Shown here: positions 31,761 to 43,556 of the stretch, piece by piece
Numbering within the stretch: the first letter of the stretch is position 1
How the letters are laid out: each line of letters begins with the position of its first letter
From: Notolepis coatsorum
Taxonomy: Eukaryota > Chordata > Actinopteri > Aulopiformes > Paralepididae
NCBI GenBank assembly: GCA_963971535.1
Contig: OZ020592.1
Span: 55,443,632 to 55,507,631, forward strand
Reading direction: 5' to 3'
Length of the DNA: 64,000 nucleotides
Notes under the pieces: generated by a model
The model's database searches: none
What the model was told of the DNA's origin: nothing
What the model saw: the letters and a program-made list of their open reading frames with translations, nothing else
Made by a program: the position numbers and the translations under genes

Positions 31761-31909
31761 AAATAAACACTAAAACAGAATGATAGCCTGTATATCATTT
31801 GCAATTTCATTCAAGACCAACACATAGTGCAGTCTTTTGAAATAATTTAGGAGGCGAAAAAAGAGGAATTGAAGAATTGGCCCACTTTCATAATGTTTAA
31901 CTTTCATGA

Positions 31910-32296
31910 ACATAATTTTGTACTTTCAAATTGGAGATTTGCTACTGGAGTGGACATCTCGGACCCTACAGTATGGTACACAATCCAATGATTGGCTTAC
32001 ACTTAAAGCACCATAGAGTTTGTACTGAAATAGGGACATCTGCTTTTAGCTTCTGCGCTCCTGACACATGGAACATCATACAACAAACTCTAAAACTCAA
32101 TATTTTGGTATCCTTGGCCAGTATCCTGACCAGTTTAAATCCTTAATAACCAACCATACCACCATAATCTGCAGTTGTTTTAATTTATTGTACATACTCT
32201 ATTATGTTTTGCATTTATTGAATTTCTTTATGTATTTATTATATGTAAATGTATGTTGGACGTCGCTGGAGTTGAAATAAATATTGAATGAATATA
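31910..32296 (+). mobile_element. LINE 3' end, CR1/L2 group
   Basis: Broken translation ending TEIGTSAFSFCAPDTWNIIQ ... LKLNILVSLASI resembles the C-terminus of fish CR1/L2-group polymerases (AFSxxAPxxWNxLQ). It is followed by a short 3' UTR ending GTTGAAATAAATATTGAATGAAT, a typical short-repeat tail. Only the last few hundred bases remain. Confidence 0.65.
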
Positions 32297-32789
32297 GGAT
32301 ACATAAGCATGTTGAAAAAAGTAGTAGTCAGTGACCTCATCCACAGGTGAAACAATGACGCAACGTCTTTGAGGGAAGTTATGAACTCTATAGTTGTAAT
32401 AGTATATTCATCCACATTGTTAATGTGTTACTTTTCCTCAGACAAGATGCAGACGTACACAGTACATACAATTATTACACTGTATAGGCAGTTCTTGAAT
32501 CAAGTGTGGTCAGCATAAGCCTGCCTGGGAACAAAAGAAAAGTATTTTATTTATTTTGCAGTAAACCAACTGTAGACATCCCACTAATGAATAACATCTT
32601 ATCTCTAGGTTGAGATGACAGGCTGAACGAGACTTAAAATTCGTTTTTATGCCAGTCAGAGGCAGAACATCACTTTTGAAGATAACACTTAAAATAATGC
32701 TGCATTCGTTTGTGGTCAGAGGACATTGGAAGTGGGAAATGCGAAGTCGGAAGAACCCCCACCCCCCTCCCCTCGGTTTCCTTACTTCC

Positions 32790-32976
32790 CTGACTGTTCC
32801 CCTACTGGACTCTGTATTTGTTATTTTTTACCCGTGGTTGTATGTCCTGCGTTTTTATACTGTTGCTTATTCCCTGTGGTTCTTTGTTTTTTTGTTCATT
32901 TGTTTTGCTCATTGTCAGCGTCTTTGGGTTCCTGAAAAGCGCTTTATAAATAAAAGGTATTATTATTATTATTAAC
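32790..32976 (+). mobile_element. L2-type LINE 3' tail
   Basis: Ends GAAAAGCGCTTTATAAATAA followed by AAAGG and (TAT)n, the conserved L2-type 3' end with its short tandem tail. No coding part was recognised upstream. The intergenic sequence 32300-32780 and 32980-33500 shows nothing recognisable. Confidence 0.6.
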
Positions 32977-33503
32977 ATGGATGCTCATGCTAAACCTTTT
33001 GGGCAATTTTTTCTTACAACTTCTCTTGCATGAACTACAACTCACAAAGACAGTTTACATAGACATACTGTATAGCTAATATACTTAAAAATTTACTCTT
33101 AAAACAGCTAATAGCAACATTAACATTTATACCATGTGAGTGGTAATGTTAAAATTACGTCAAATGACACTGAGGCTTAGCCAAGTTTGTGACTAGGAAC
33201 TCAGAATAGACGCACCGTTTTATAAAAAAAAAAGTAGGAAGTCTGGTTCCAGTGATTGTGTTTTTTTAGTGAAATATTTTTTATTATTTTTTTTTATTAT
33301 TTTTTTTTAATAACTAGCATTCATAATCTTTTTTGCATTTTTAACTAGCAAATAACGTTCTTTACTGATGCTATTGGACACACAGACATATCAGGGCAGC
33401 CTTATCTTTGAAGACTATAGAGTGGAATTGGGAGCTATTCGTCTTATGTCTTCATCTTATTAAATTAAAGGTGCTACAGATAAAACATTTATGTAGAGTA
33501 ATC

Positions 33504-33941
33504 TTAAAGGGGAACTATTTTACTATTTCTTTCACTATTTGGGCACTTTTACACAATTCCTGTGAGTCTATGGAACACCTCTGTAATTTTTTTAATTTCT
33601 TTTATTCATTGTTTTGTATTTCTAATCAAGTCCTCAAAAACAGCATTTTTCTACCTCAAGATCTTAAGCCGTTTTGAGGCTGGGTTCCAACCACTGTGTG
33701 CAGCTCATCATGAGCCTGATGCCACACAGCCACATTATCATGCAGCGGTGTCTCTCTGACATCACAAATCATCACATTTTGAAATGACTCAGTTCAGTGA
33801 GGGTGAATATTGTGAGAGGAGAATTGGAAGAATGCGCCAATATGAGAATTAGAGACATAGATCATATTAATATAAGTTCACATAGCTAGGAAACAATGCT
33901 AAACACTCAAAACGGCCATTTATAAGATAGTTCCCCTTTAA
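33504..33941. mobile_element. TTAA-flanked MITE
   Basis: Begins TTAAAGGGGAACTATTTTA and ends TAAGATAGTTCCCCTTTAA: inverted ends of about 15 bases with TTAA at both outer edges, the piggyBac target. About 438 bases, without a meaningful open frame. A non-autonomous element. Confidence 0.7.
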
Positions 33942-34029
33942 ACATACAAAAATAATAAATAAATACATTTTATATAAAAAATTATATATATATATATACA
34001 CCCACAGTTAGAGTTTAGAGTTTCTAAAT

Positions 34030-34240
34030 GGTAAATGGACTGCATTTATGTAGTGCTATTATCCAAAGCGCTACAACTTATGCCTGACATTCACCCATGC
34101 AAGGTGCCAACATGCTCATCAGGAGCAGTTAGGGGTTAAATTAAGTGTCTTGCTCAAGGACACTTCGACACACTGCCGGGAGGAGCCAGAATCGAACCGG
34201 GAACCTTCTAATCCCTAAGGACCACCCTACCTCCTGTAGA
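34030..34240 (-). repeat. tRNA-derived SINE, minus strand
   Basis: Read on the minus strand it contains the B-box-like GGTTCGATTCTGGC, CTTGAGCAAGACACTTAA, GAGCATGTTGGCACCTTGCA and ends AGCGCTTTGGATAATAGCAC...CATTTACCATTTA. It is the same family as 54634-54905 in the opposite orientation. Confidence 0.75.
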
Positions 34241-34849
34241 GGTATAAAACAAAGAAGATTACGCTGCTACAACTGTGCTCTTGAGCAAAGCACATAAACC
34301 CAAAACTGCCCCCCAATGAAGTTGGCACTTATTGCACGAAACAACCCTGGTATGTATAACACTCCCGACTCCTTTACAAACCATTACCAAGCTTTCCTAG
34401 TAAAATAAAGGTTAAAAGATTCAGATTCAACATTCACTTCACGCATAAAATATTTAAGTCCATATTTGATCATTAGTGTTGAAGACATTTTGCTTTGGTA
34501 AGCAGCTCTAGTGACCCAGAGCTCAGTACATGTTACATCACAGAGTTGTGATTGGCTGAAAGCATGAGGTAGGCAGAATATTTCTGCCAACATCAGCACA
34601 CAAGAGCTGCAACATAACTGCAAGGATTATTACGCATGTACTTTTTTATAAAAGCAAAAGTCTTATCAAATGGGGTCTGTGGTCTTATTTATGTCAGTTT
34701 AGGGGTCCTTGATGTGAAAAGGTTTGAGAACCGATGGGCCCAAAGGACCAGAAGCTCAGCAAATAACTGCAGTGTTTAGTATGCACTGCACAGGATTTCC
34801 ACAACTCCTGATGGTATTAGTTCCAGTGGTTAAAATAATATATATATTG

Positions 34850-35055
34850 CACATTTCTTCACTTGTATTTTGTAGTCTATTTTATTCCTATTTTCTATAT
34901 TTTACTTGTTTGACATGCAGTAATTGTTTACAATTCTACTTCTTACTTTTCCCTCTATGTTTATTGTATGCACTAATGTACCAAGACAAATTCATTGTAC
35001 CGTGCAAACATACTTCATAGGCCTAATAATAATAAACCTGATCCTGATTCTGGTT
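34850..35055 (+). mobile_element. LINE 3' end with CTGATTCTG-type tail
   Basis: AT-rich 3' UTR with CAAGACAAATTCATTGTACC and a terminal AATAATAAACCTGATCCTGA TTCTGG tail, a common 3' end of fish CR1-group LINEs. No coding part remains. Nothing else was recognised in 34241-34849 and 35056-35590. Confidence 0.5.
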
Positions 35056-35590
35056 GCACCTGCCAAAACGATTCAGGTGTGCAGATATCTTCAAGATCAC
35101 CAGGGATGTAATTTTTTTTTTAAGCAGAGAATAATAAAGTGAAGGCATTAAAACAGGAATCTCCACTAATTGGAGCGGTGACATACAGTACATATTTTCT
35201 GAACTGGAGAGAGAATACAGCAGCTTCGTGTTGCTTCCATCATTACAAGAAACCACTAGGGGGAGGTAGTAGTAATAGCAGCAGCAATACAACTTGGCTC
35301 CTACAGCTGTAGTTTGCTATCATCCTTTAGCTTGTCATCCAACCACTGGTATCCAACTGATTTGTGTGTTGCTTTTCATGACAAAGTGAGCAGTCTTTCA
35401 GGATTCATTCTGCTTCCATGACAGGAGTGATAGGAAGACAGTAAACACTAGAGCATTGTACCCACCACTGCCCAAGATGTTTGAAATTGGGCAATTAGCC
35501 CAGGGCAAGTAGCCATGATATTCTCCAGCACACCAGATGATGTACCGGTTAGGGAACTCTAACAAACTTTGTTGATCCCATAGCTTCTCC

Positions 35591-35777
35591 TTAAAGGGAC
35601 ATGCCAACATTACCGGAAATGCGCTTACCGTACCGAGTCAAGACAAGATGATAGATACAAATTTCCTCTCATTCAGCGTTCAGTAGAAAGCTATTGAGGA
35701 AATTGGTATCTATCTTCTTGTCTGACTCTGGAGAAGATGGTAAGTGAATTTCCGATAATGGTGGTGTGTTCCTTTAA
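35591..35777. mobile_element. Short TTAA-flanked MITE, copy 1
   Basis: Starts TTAAAGGGACATGCCAACAT and ends ATGGTGGTGTGTTCCTTTAA; the two ends are inverted over roughly 38 bases with mismatches. The 187-base element shares its ends and interior (AGCTTTCTACTGAA-type, CTTGTCTGACTCTGGAGAA) with 39347-39497. Confidence 0.75.
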
Positions 35778-36129
35778 GACACAGTTTCAGATACAAGGGA
35801 AGCTTACAGTATGGCGGTGGTGAATCGGCAGAAAATAACTACCAAACTTTTCAGTAACGGTAAAGATTATGAAAAAAGAACAGCACAGGAATTTTTTGAT
35901 ATCAAGGCAAGAATGACTTGAAACCCACTTGTGAAAAAGACGGGTGTGGTCCTTTAAATGGTGAATATTTGCCATGGCTCTGTAATCTCTATTGGCAGTC
36001 ATCGTGTTGACAGGCCACTATCACACAAATAGGCCTGGTCATAATTTGTTTATGATGGGATGCTCAACTCAATGGGGGCATAGGTCACTATTGGATTTGA
36101 CTCATACAATGTTGTTGATAACAGACGTA

Positions 36130-36235
36130 GCCCAGCCCTAGTGTGTGTACACATACATTATAATATGTATCAACAGAGACCTAGTGTGTACACATACATT
36201 ATAATATGTATCATACAGAGACCTAGTGTGTACAT
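36130..36235. repeat. 42-base minisatellite, left part
   Basis: Units of CCTAGTGTGTACACATACAT followed by TATAATATGTATCATACAGAGA, about two and a half copies. It stops abruptly at 36235 where an L2 LINE begins, and continues at 39013-39085. Confidence 0.85.
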
Positions 36236-36394
36236 TTAATCTCTGCCCCCTCCAGCTACACACTTCCAGCACTCCTGTCCCTGTTCACATGACCAGTTTT
36301 GCTCTCCTCAACACCCCTCCCTCAATAACAAGTCTCATTACATTAATGACATTATTTTGGACCATAAATTCGATTTCATGTGCCTTGTTGAGAC

Positions 36395-36922
36395 ATGGCA
36401 GATACAAAATTAGTTTTTAACACTCAACCAGGCCACACCACCAGGCTACACTTACCTACAACAACCCCGTGTTGGAAGGCGGGTGGTGGGCTTGCTGTTC
36501 TCCATCGTACCTGTTTCAAGGTAAAGGCTGTCCCCACCCCTCCTGCTACATCATTTGAATGCCTTGCCTTCAAACTGCTCGGCCCCCAGCCTGTGCTTGT
36601 CATCCTGATCTACCGTTCCCCTCCTCCCTCCCCCGTGTTTATTTCAGAATTATCTGATCTACTCACCTCCGTCAGCTCATCCACCTCCTTAATTCTCCTC
36701 CTTGGCGACTTCAACATTCATGTTGACAACATCACCGCCTCCGACGACTTCCTGTCCCTCCTTGACTGCCACAATCTCACCCAGTATGTAGATTTCCCCA
36801 CCCACACCAGAGGCCACATACTGGACCTGGTGTGTTCCACCAAGACCATCACCCTCCTTGACCCTCCAATCTCAGTGGTGTGGACCTCAATGTTGCTGAT
36901 CATCTTGCAATTCAATTCTTAG
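36395..36922 (+). pseudogene. L2 endonuclease region
   Basis: A 175-codon frame holding the middle and end of an APE-type endonuclease, including LLGDFNIHVD (metal-binding Asp and Asn) and THTRGHILDLV. It ends at a stop, and the usual SDH motif is visible only in another frame (ADH...). Dead LINE piece. Confidence 0.8.
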
Positions 36923-37831
36923 TTCCTGTCCCCTCCACCTCTGGCCGCCCACAGCGCTCCATGACGTACAGGAACACAAAACATCACCACCACTGACCTC
37001 ACAAACGCCCTGAGCTCCCACCTTGCTCATGACTCCCAGCTGCTCTCAACCACTGAGTTGGTGAACACCTACAACACAGCCCTAGCTGCCACCCTGGACT
37101 TCCTCGCACCCCTTAAAACCCGCACTATTACCTTTACACGCTCCACCCCCTGGTACACCCCCGAGCTTCGCTCCATGAAAGCCAAGGGCCGCCAGTTGGA
37201 GAGGCGCTGCAGGAAAACAGGTCTCACTGTTCACACCCAGGCCTACTCTGACCACATCCTACAGACTCGCCCTCACACAAACCAAATCCTCCTTCTACTC
37301 TGACGTCATCTCTAAAGGCCAAGGGAATTCCAAAGCCTTCTTCTCCACCATCACCAAACTCCTCAAGCCCCCTGACAACCCCCTCCAGACCACCTCCTCT
37401 GATCTCTGCAACAGATTCACGGAATTCTTCCAAACCAAGATCGATGCCATCTACCAGCAGCTCCAGTCTATTCCTGTGTCCCCCACACCTCCGGGTGTCA
37501 AACATGACCCCCTGCCCCATCTCACCCACTCCTTTTCATCCTTCTCCCTGGTGGACACTGACTCCATAATAGTTGGTGTCAGGCTTTAAGCCCTCTACCT
37601 GCTCTCTGGACCCCATGCCCATGCACCACCCTGGTGAAGGCCTGCCCTCTGTCCTCTCATGGTAGACATCATCAACTCCTCCCTGTCCACTTGCTCCGTC
37701 CCTGCTGACTTGAAGGTGGCAGCAGTCACCCCAATTCTCAAGAAACTAGGTCTGGACCTCAACAACTTCCGCCCCATTTACAACCTACCCTTTCTCAGTA
37801 AGGTCCTCAAGCCGCCCAGCTCCAGAGTCAG

Positions 37832-38713
37832 ATGGCACACCATGACCTGTTTGAACCACTCCAGTCTGGGTTCAGGGCTAAACATAGCATAGAGACCGCT
37901 CTGATCAATGTAACAAATGACCTCCTCATGGCTGCTGATGCTGGCAACATCAACATCCTCATCCTCCTGGACCTTTCACCTGCTTTTGACTCCATCTCCC
38001 ATTCAATCCTCCTAGACCGTCTGGAAAGTGTCCTTGGCATCACTGGTACCTCCCTGTCCTGGTTTACATCCTACCTGACCAACAGGTGGCAGTATGTTTC
38101 CCTAGAGGGGTCCAGGTCAGCTCCAGCACCTGTTAACCAGGGTGTTCCCCAGGGTTCTGTGCTAGGTCCGCTCCTTTTTACCATCTACTTCCTCCCACTC
38201 AGTGAGATCATAAGGAAACACAGCCTCCACTTCCACTCTTATGCAGACGACACGCAGCTTTACCTCCACACAAAACCCTCTGCTCCCCTCCCTCCCATTT
38301 CCCGCCTCCGCCCCTCACTCTCTGACACCTCAGTGGAAACACTTATTCATGCCTTCATCACTTCCCGTCTCGACTACTGTAATGGAATTCTTCTTGGTGC
38401 CTCCAAGAAGGTTCTGGCTCGCTTACAGTACGTCCAAAACTCAGGACGGGGTCCTCACGCACACCAAACCCTGGCAGCACATCACCCCCACCCTGCAAAA
38501 ACTCCACTGGCTCCCCATCAACTACCGAATCCCCTACAGGCCTACAAGATCCTCCTCCTCACCTACAAATCCCTGCACGGGTTGGCTCCTTCCTACCTGA
38601 CCGACCTACTCCACCCCTACACTCCAGCACAAGGCCTCCGCTCCTCCAACTCTGACCTCCTTACCATCCCCCGCACCAGGTGTTCCAGACTGGGAGACAA
38701 GCTTTTTCTGTAG
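37832..38713 (+). pseudogene. L2 reverse transcriptase and C-terminal region
   Basis: A 293-codon frame: FEPLQSGFRAKHSIETALI, ILLDLSPAFDSISHSILLD (catalytic Asp), GVPQGSVLGPLLFTIYFLPL, and the catalytic SYADDTQLYL, followed by a jump from LPPISRLRPSLSDTS to VETLIHAFITSRLDYCNGIL, where the thumb region is lost, then the C-terminal tail. The core motifs are intact but the protein is internally shortened and lacks its start. Confidence 0.85.
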
Positions 38714-39012
38714 CTGCCCCCAGGCTATGGAACTCCCTCTCCCCTACCTATTCTTATGTCTGCAATTTATGCATTGTTTTTTATTTGGTCAATTGTGTGC
38801 TGATTTTATGCCTATGTTAATTTTATACTAATTGCTGTGGGGCACTCTGGACTGTGGTCCATGTGTGAAAAAAAGTACTATATAGATAGTTATTAATATT
38901 TATTATTATTATATTGTAGAAATGTGTGCATTGAAATGTCTGTAAAGTCTCGACGACATTGAAAATGAGGGTGACCTCAATTGTCTTTTCGTGAATAAAT
39001 AAAGGTTTGAAT

Positions 39013-39085
39013 TATAATATGTATCATACAGAGACCTAGTGTGTGCACATACATTATAATATGTATCATACAGAGACCTCACATT
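39013..39085. repeat. 42-base minisatellite, right part
   Basis: Continues the array of 36130-36235 with TATAATATGTATCATACAGA and CCTAGTGTGTGCACATACAT units, after the inserted L2. Confidence 0.85.
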
Positions 39086-39346
39086 TCCCAAGTTTAAAAT
39101 TTCCAGCATAACTGATAAGCTGATATTGAATGGGAAATGTTTCATAACTCACCTGGGACCAAACCACACCACTATATATTATGAGATGTCTGAAATACAT
39201 GGGCTTCAATGGAGAAAACCAACATTTACTTTTTGAAGATGCACAGTTTTAAACTGATTAAATCAATAACATGATACTGTTAGTACTGGACTGCATTTTC
39301 AATTAATACTCAAATATTTTAGGAATCATGTTGTGGGAAATCTGAC

Positions 39347-39497
39347 TTAAAGGAACACGTCAACATTATGGGAAATGTGCTTACGAATATATTACGGATA
39401 GCTTTCTACTGAACGCAGGAAATTGATATCTATCTCCTTGTCTGACTCTGGAGAATGCGGAAAACGCATTTCCCATAATGTTGGCATGCTCCTTTAA
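39347..39497. mobile_element. Short TTAA-flanked MITE, copy 2
   Basis: Starts TTAAAGGAACACGTCAACAT and ends ATGTTGGCATGCTCCTTTAA with good inverted ends (CAACATTATGGGAAATG against CATTTCCCATAATGTTG). Shares its interior with 35591-35777. The 151-base element has no coding capacity. Confidence 0.8.
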
Positions 39498-39980
39498 TCA
39501 TTCTGATTGTCATTAAATTAGACGACAACATCATGATTCACAATATAAACCCCCACCCCAACGAAAGGACAGACATACAATAAACAATATTGTCTGACTA
39601 TTGAATATGCTGTGTATATTAATATAATATAACAGTAGCTATGGTTGTCATGTGAAGCTGGTCAGTTGTTGTTGTTTTTGTTTTTCTGACATGGAGCGCA
39701 GGTCATTAGAGATGGATTCTTCCAGCCTCTCATCAGAGCTGTCTTAGGAACACATACTGTTTCTGATCTTCACCAAGGCATCCACAAACCTAGGAGGGTT
39801 AGGGAATTGAGTAAACTACGATGCAGAGCCACACAGGCAAAGCTATTTATAGGCAAAGCCCACCCCCCAAAAAATTACAGGTGCGAGGAAATGTTTTCAA
39901 AACAGAGGGTAAAATGTGGGGGAATATGGGAGCAGACAGGTCTCTTGAAATGTAACAATGTTGCAACCATGTGCTTGTAA

Positions 39981-40120
<140 letters not shown>

Positions 40121-40407
40121 ACAGCAATATGAAACGACCACCACCTGTGTGACACCTTTGTGTCCATTGTGAGTCTATGTAGATTGCTGGCGTGCGTTCA
40201 GAGGTTTGATGTCAGATCGTAGACACTGGTGAGGCATTTAGGTCAGCGTCGTATCAAACGGCATAACACACACACAAACACACAGACACACACCACACAC
40301 ACTCTGGCTTGCTGGCCGGCCTTATATGGGCCTACTGCTGTGGGCATATGACGTATATGAACACATTGACTGACACACAAACTGTAAAATGTCACCTTCA
40401 GGGGCTA

Positions 40408-40465
40408 TCATACTGTATGATACCGTATGATACTGTATGATACCGTATGATACTGTATGATACTA
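40408..40465. repeat. GATACYGTAT tandem repeat
   Basis: Six to seven copies of a 10-base unit alternating ATACTGTATG and ATACCGTATG. Confidence 0.85.
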
Positions 40466-40712
40466 TCAAACCTGGCATGATTAAAATAAATAATAATAAA
40501 AGAAACAAAGAAAAAGACAGACTTAAAAGAAACTGCTGTGATCAATCTCAGGTTTTGATCATACAGTTTTATCAAAGTGACAGGAGGCAAATTGATTTTC
40601 CACAACTGATATAAATTCCATTGAGTTCACAATCGTATTGATACTTAAATGTGAATGCTAAGCAAAAGTATGCTGCCAATTGGGGCACTTGTTCCCCATA
40701 GTCATTAACCCT

Positions 40713-41043
40713 TTCACTACCAGTGTGGTAGTGAAAGCGTTAACGCTTTGTAGTGTGGTAGTGAAAGCGTTAACCCTTTGTAGTGTGTAGTGAAAGGGTC
40801 AACCTTCTATAGTGTGGTAGTGAAAGCCTTACCCCTTGTAGTGTGGTAGTGAAAGCGTTAACCCTTTATAGTGTGGTAGTGAAATGGTTAAACTTCTGTA
40901 GTGTTCTAGTGAAAGGGTGAACCTTCTGTAGTGTGGTAGTGAAAGAGTTAACCTTCTGTAGTGTGGTAGTGAAAGGGTTAACATTCTGTAGTGTGGTAGT
41001 GAAAGGGTTAACCTACTGTAGTGTGGTAGTGAGTGGGTTAATG
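40713..41043. repeat. 30-base minisatellite with TTAACCCTTTCACTACC-like unit
   Basis: About eleven imperfect units of TGTAGTGTGGTAGTGAAAGG GTTAACCTTC. The left edge contains an inverted start TTAACCCTTTCACTACCA facing the first unit GTGGTAGTGAAAGCGTTAA, giving a palindrome with a very short loop. The unit resembles the TTAACCCTTT termini of TTAA-type elements. Confidence 0.9.
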
Positions 41044-41111
41044 GACACTTGAATCTGCATCAACTTTAGCATTCAAATCTATTTACTTGTTCCAGTCATT
41101 TCAATAAATAC

Positions 41112-41819
41112 ATGACAGTAACCGACGGCTTCTCGGTTACAGTGGGTGACAATATTATCACAAGGAAAGATGAAATTACCTACCTGGGTTCCATCCTAGA
41201 GGCTAATCTTTCCTGTGACAAAATGGCATCCAATGTAATAAAAAAAGTCAACCAACGAACGCGATTCTTGTACCGGATCTCCTCTCTGGTAAACAAGAAT
41301 ACCCTGAAGACTCTAGCAGGAGCACTCATTCAAGGGTACTACGACTATGCTTGCACCTCATGGTACCAAAGCACCTCAAAGGCACTAAAAAACAAATTAC
41401 AAACATCTCAAAACAAGCTAGTCAGACTACTACTTGACCTGACTCCTAGAACCCACCTCACCCCTGCCCACTTTGACAACCTAGGATGGCTTAGAGTAGA
41501 CGACAGAGTACAGCAACTTGCAATGGGCCTGGTCTACAAGATACACTACGCGACCAAGGTACCCATGTACATGTCAAAATACTTCCCAAAGGTCAGTGAA
41601 TACCACGATCACAACACCAGAGGGAGCTCCACAAATCATGTAAAACCCAGATTCGGCTCAAACAAGGGACTAAACACGTTTCGCAATTATGCCACATCAA
41701 TGTGGAACGCCCTGCCTAAAGCTGTAAAGGAATGCGAATCACTACCCACTTTCAAAAACACTCTCAAAAAACACCTACGTGAGACTGCAATTCGAAACTG
41801 GCCCCTACAAATGTCCTAA
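41112..41819 (+). pseudogene. LINE A polymerase C-terminal region, copy 2
   Basis: 235 codons open to the natural stop after NWPLQMS: ITYLGSILEANLSCDKMAS, TRFLYRISSLVNKNTLKTL, DLTPRTHLTPAHFDNLGW, RNYATSMWNALPKAV and LPTFKNTLKKHLRE. It covers the thumb and the C-terminal extension only; the catalytic FADDSALL part seen in copy 3 is missing here. No product is expected from this fragment alone. Confidence 0.85.
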
Positions 41820-42276
41820 CCTAGTTGTACAGTAAATGACCAAGAAAGGCTTTGTCAATATTCCAATGTACAGTGTAAAATGTGTGTGTGTCCCCTACCC
41901 AACCCCCCCCCCCCCCCCCCCCCCCCCACCTCCAATGTACAGCCCTCACCCAACCCCACCCCACCCAACCAACCTCCTCCAATGTACAGTTTCTACGCCA
42001 AATGTATATACACTCCTTTTCTGGACACTTTTGTATCAAAAACAGTACTGTATTTGCAAATCTGATATGTCATAAATGTATAGATGTAGCAGTACTGTCT
42101 ATCTGTATGTCATGTATGTCATATATGTTATGATGAATTGAAAATGGGGGACCCTGATGTAAACAAGACGAAAGTCTTTCTCTGGTCTGCATCCCCTTAA
42201 CAATTGTATGTATTGAGCTGTACTGTACTGTACCCATTCTGCAATCTGTTAATAAACTTTTCAATCAATCAATCAA
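41120..42276 (+). mobile_element. LINE family A, copy 2 (5'-truncated)
   Basis: Starts abruptly inside the polymerase (DGFSVTVGDNIITRKDEI) and runs through an intact C-terminal coding region to a stop at 41819, then a 3' UTR with CCAATGTACAG boxes and a 30-base C-rich run, ending TTTTCAATCAATCAATCAA. Apart from 5' truncation it is well preserved and very close to copy 3 at 52233. Confidence 0.9.
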
Positions 42277-43556
42277 AACAGAAAAGAAAAGAACATATAA
42301 AGGAACAAACTGATCACCATGTCTGCTTCCAGTAGGTTAGTAGGAATGAATTCCATCTAGGGACAAATGCTGTGTCTGACATATACAAAATACGTCAGAG
42401 GGCCTCTATTATTAGAATCTCATGTTGTAAATTATCTGCTTTGACCGACCGGGAAACATCCCCATGTTCCCCTGACCAACAGCCACTTGTAGCCTCTGCC
42501 TCACTTGGCACTATACCACAGGCACGGGTACAGGAGGGGGGCTCTGGGTGCCCGACGCACTTGCCTTTCCTTTTGTGTGCCCTGTGCAAGCCTGATGTAC
42601 CCATTTGAATTATATATAATTATCATATAACATAATGATATATAATGTGATAATTGACTACCTCAGACGAAGAACCATCTGAGTCCGTTTTCAGAGGAAC
42701 AATGTTTTCAAACGTTATCATCTAAAGATGGTAAGACTATTGTGTTCATTCGTAGTTAAAGATAGTAGAGGCTGAGTACTTTCTGGTGATATAGCACATT
42801 CACACTCCAAGGGAAATTTTTATTGATTTTTTAAACTGCAAATACATGGGCTATCCAAAGAATGAATGACATAATTTGTGTGCCTATTCAATCAAGAAAT
42901 GGTAAGAAGTAAAAAAAAAGAGGGGAACCTGCTCTTGTACCTGCTCAGTAAGTATAGGATAGTTTCTTAACATCACACAATCACCTTTGGCAGTCAACAC
43001 AGACAACAAGACTTAACACAGCTGCCCCCGTTTTTCACTTTGAGCACATGCCCCTCGGAACAGGTCTGCTAACTGTATCCCGACTGTCGGCCATCTTTTA
43101 TAGATCAGCCAGTTGTCATTGGCCTTACATCATTGTGGCTTCAGCTCTTCTTACAGTGTTAACCAGAAGTCAGGGGGAAAAAAACACAGGAAAAGAGACT
43201 TTCACTGGCAGGTCCTCGAGCAGAGTAGCATGTTATCTGCCTACTGGGGGGTGTAATGGCTGCAGGCTAGATTGACTGAACCTGATCTCCTGTCTGGTGC
43301 TCTGTTACCACTAGAGTACCTCCCTGCAGCACATGGGAAAGCGTCTAATTGCCCCTCTCCCTTTATTTCCTACACACAACTGCAATAAACATCCAAAGCA
43401 CAACATATAGACTGGTACACAGGCCTTATGTTTGCTCAATAAATGCTCCGTACAGTAAACATAAATCATTGCACTACTTTGTCATCTCTCCGTCCTCAGG
43501 CAATCCACATTGTAGTGTAAAAACAACACAAGTCAGGCATTTTTCACTGAAATGGT

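Larger units (their letters stand above)
36236..39012 (+). mobile_element. L2 LINE inserted in a minisatellite
   Basis: Endonuclease region from about 36395 (GGLAVLHRTCFKVKAV, LVILIYRSPPPSPVF, ILLLGDFNIHVDN, FPTHTRGHILDLV), linker (37058-37300), reverse transcriptase (37832-38290) and C-terminal region (to 38713), then a 3' UTR ending GTGAATAAATAAAGGTTTGA at about 39012. Several frameshifts break it. It divides the 42-base minisatellite found on both sides. Confidence 0.9.

Noticed and set aside
40713-41043. Possible CRISPR-like array of regular 30-base repeats
   Set aside because: Units are contiguous and degenerate with no unique spacers, the setting is a vertebrate genome, and there are no cas-like genes. 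It is a minisatellite.
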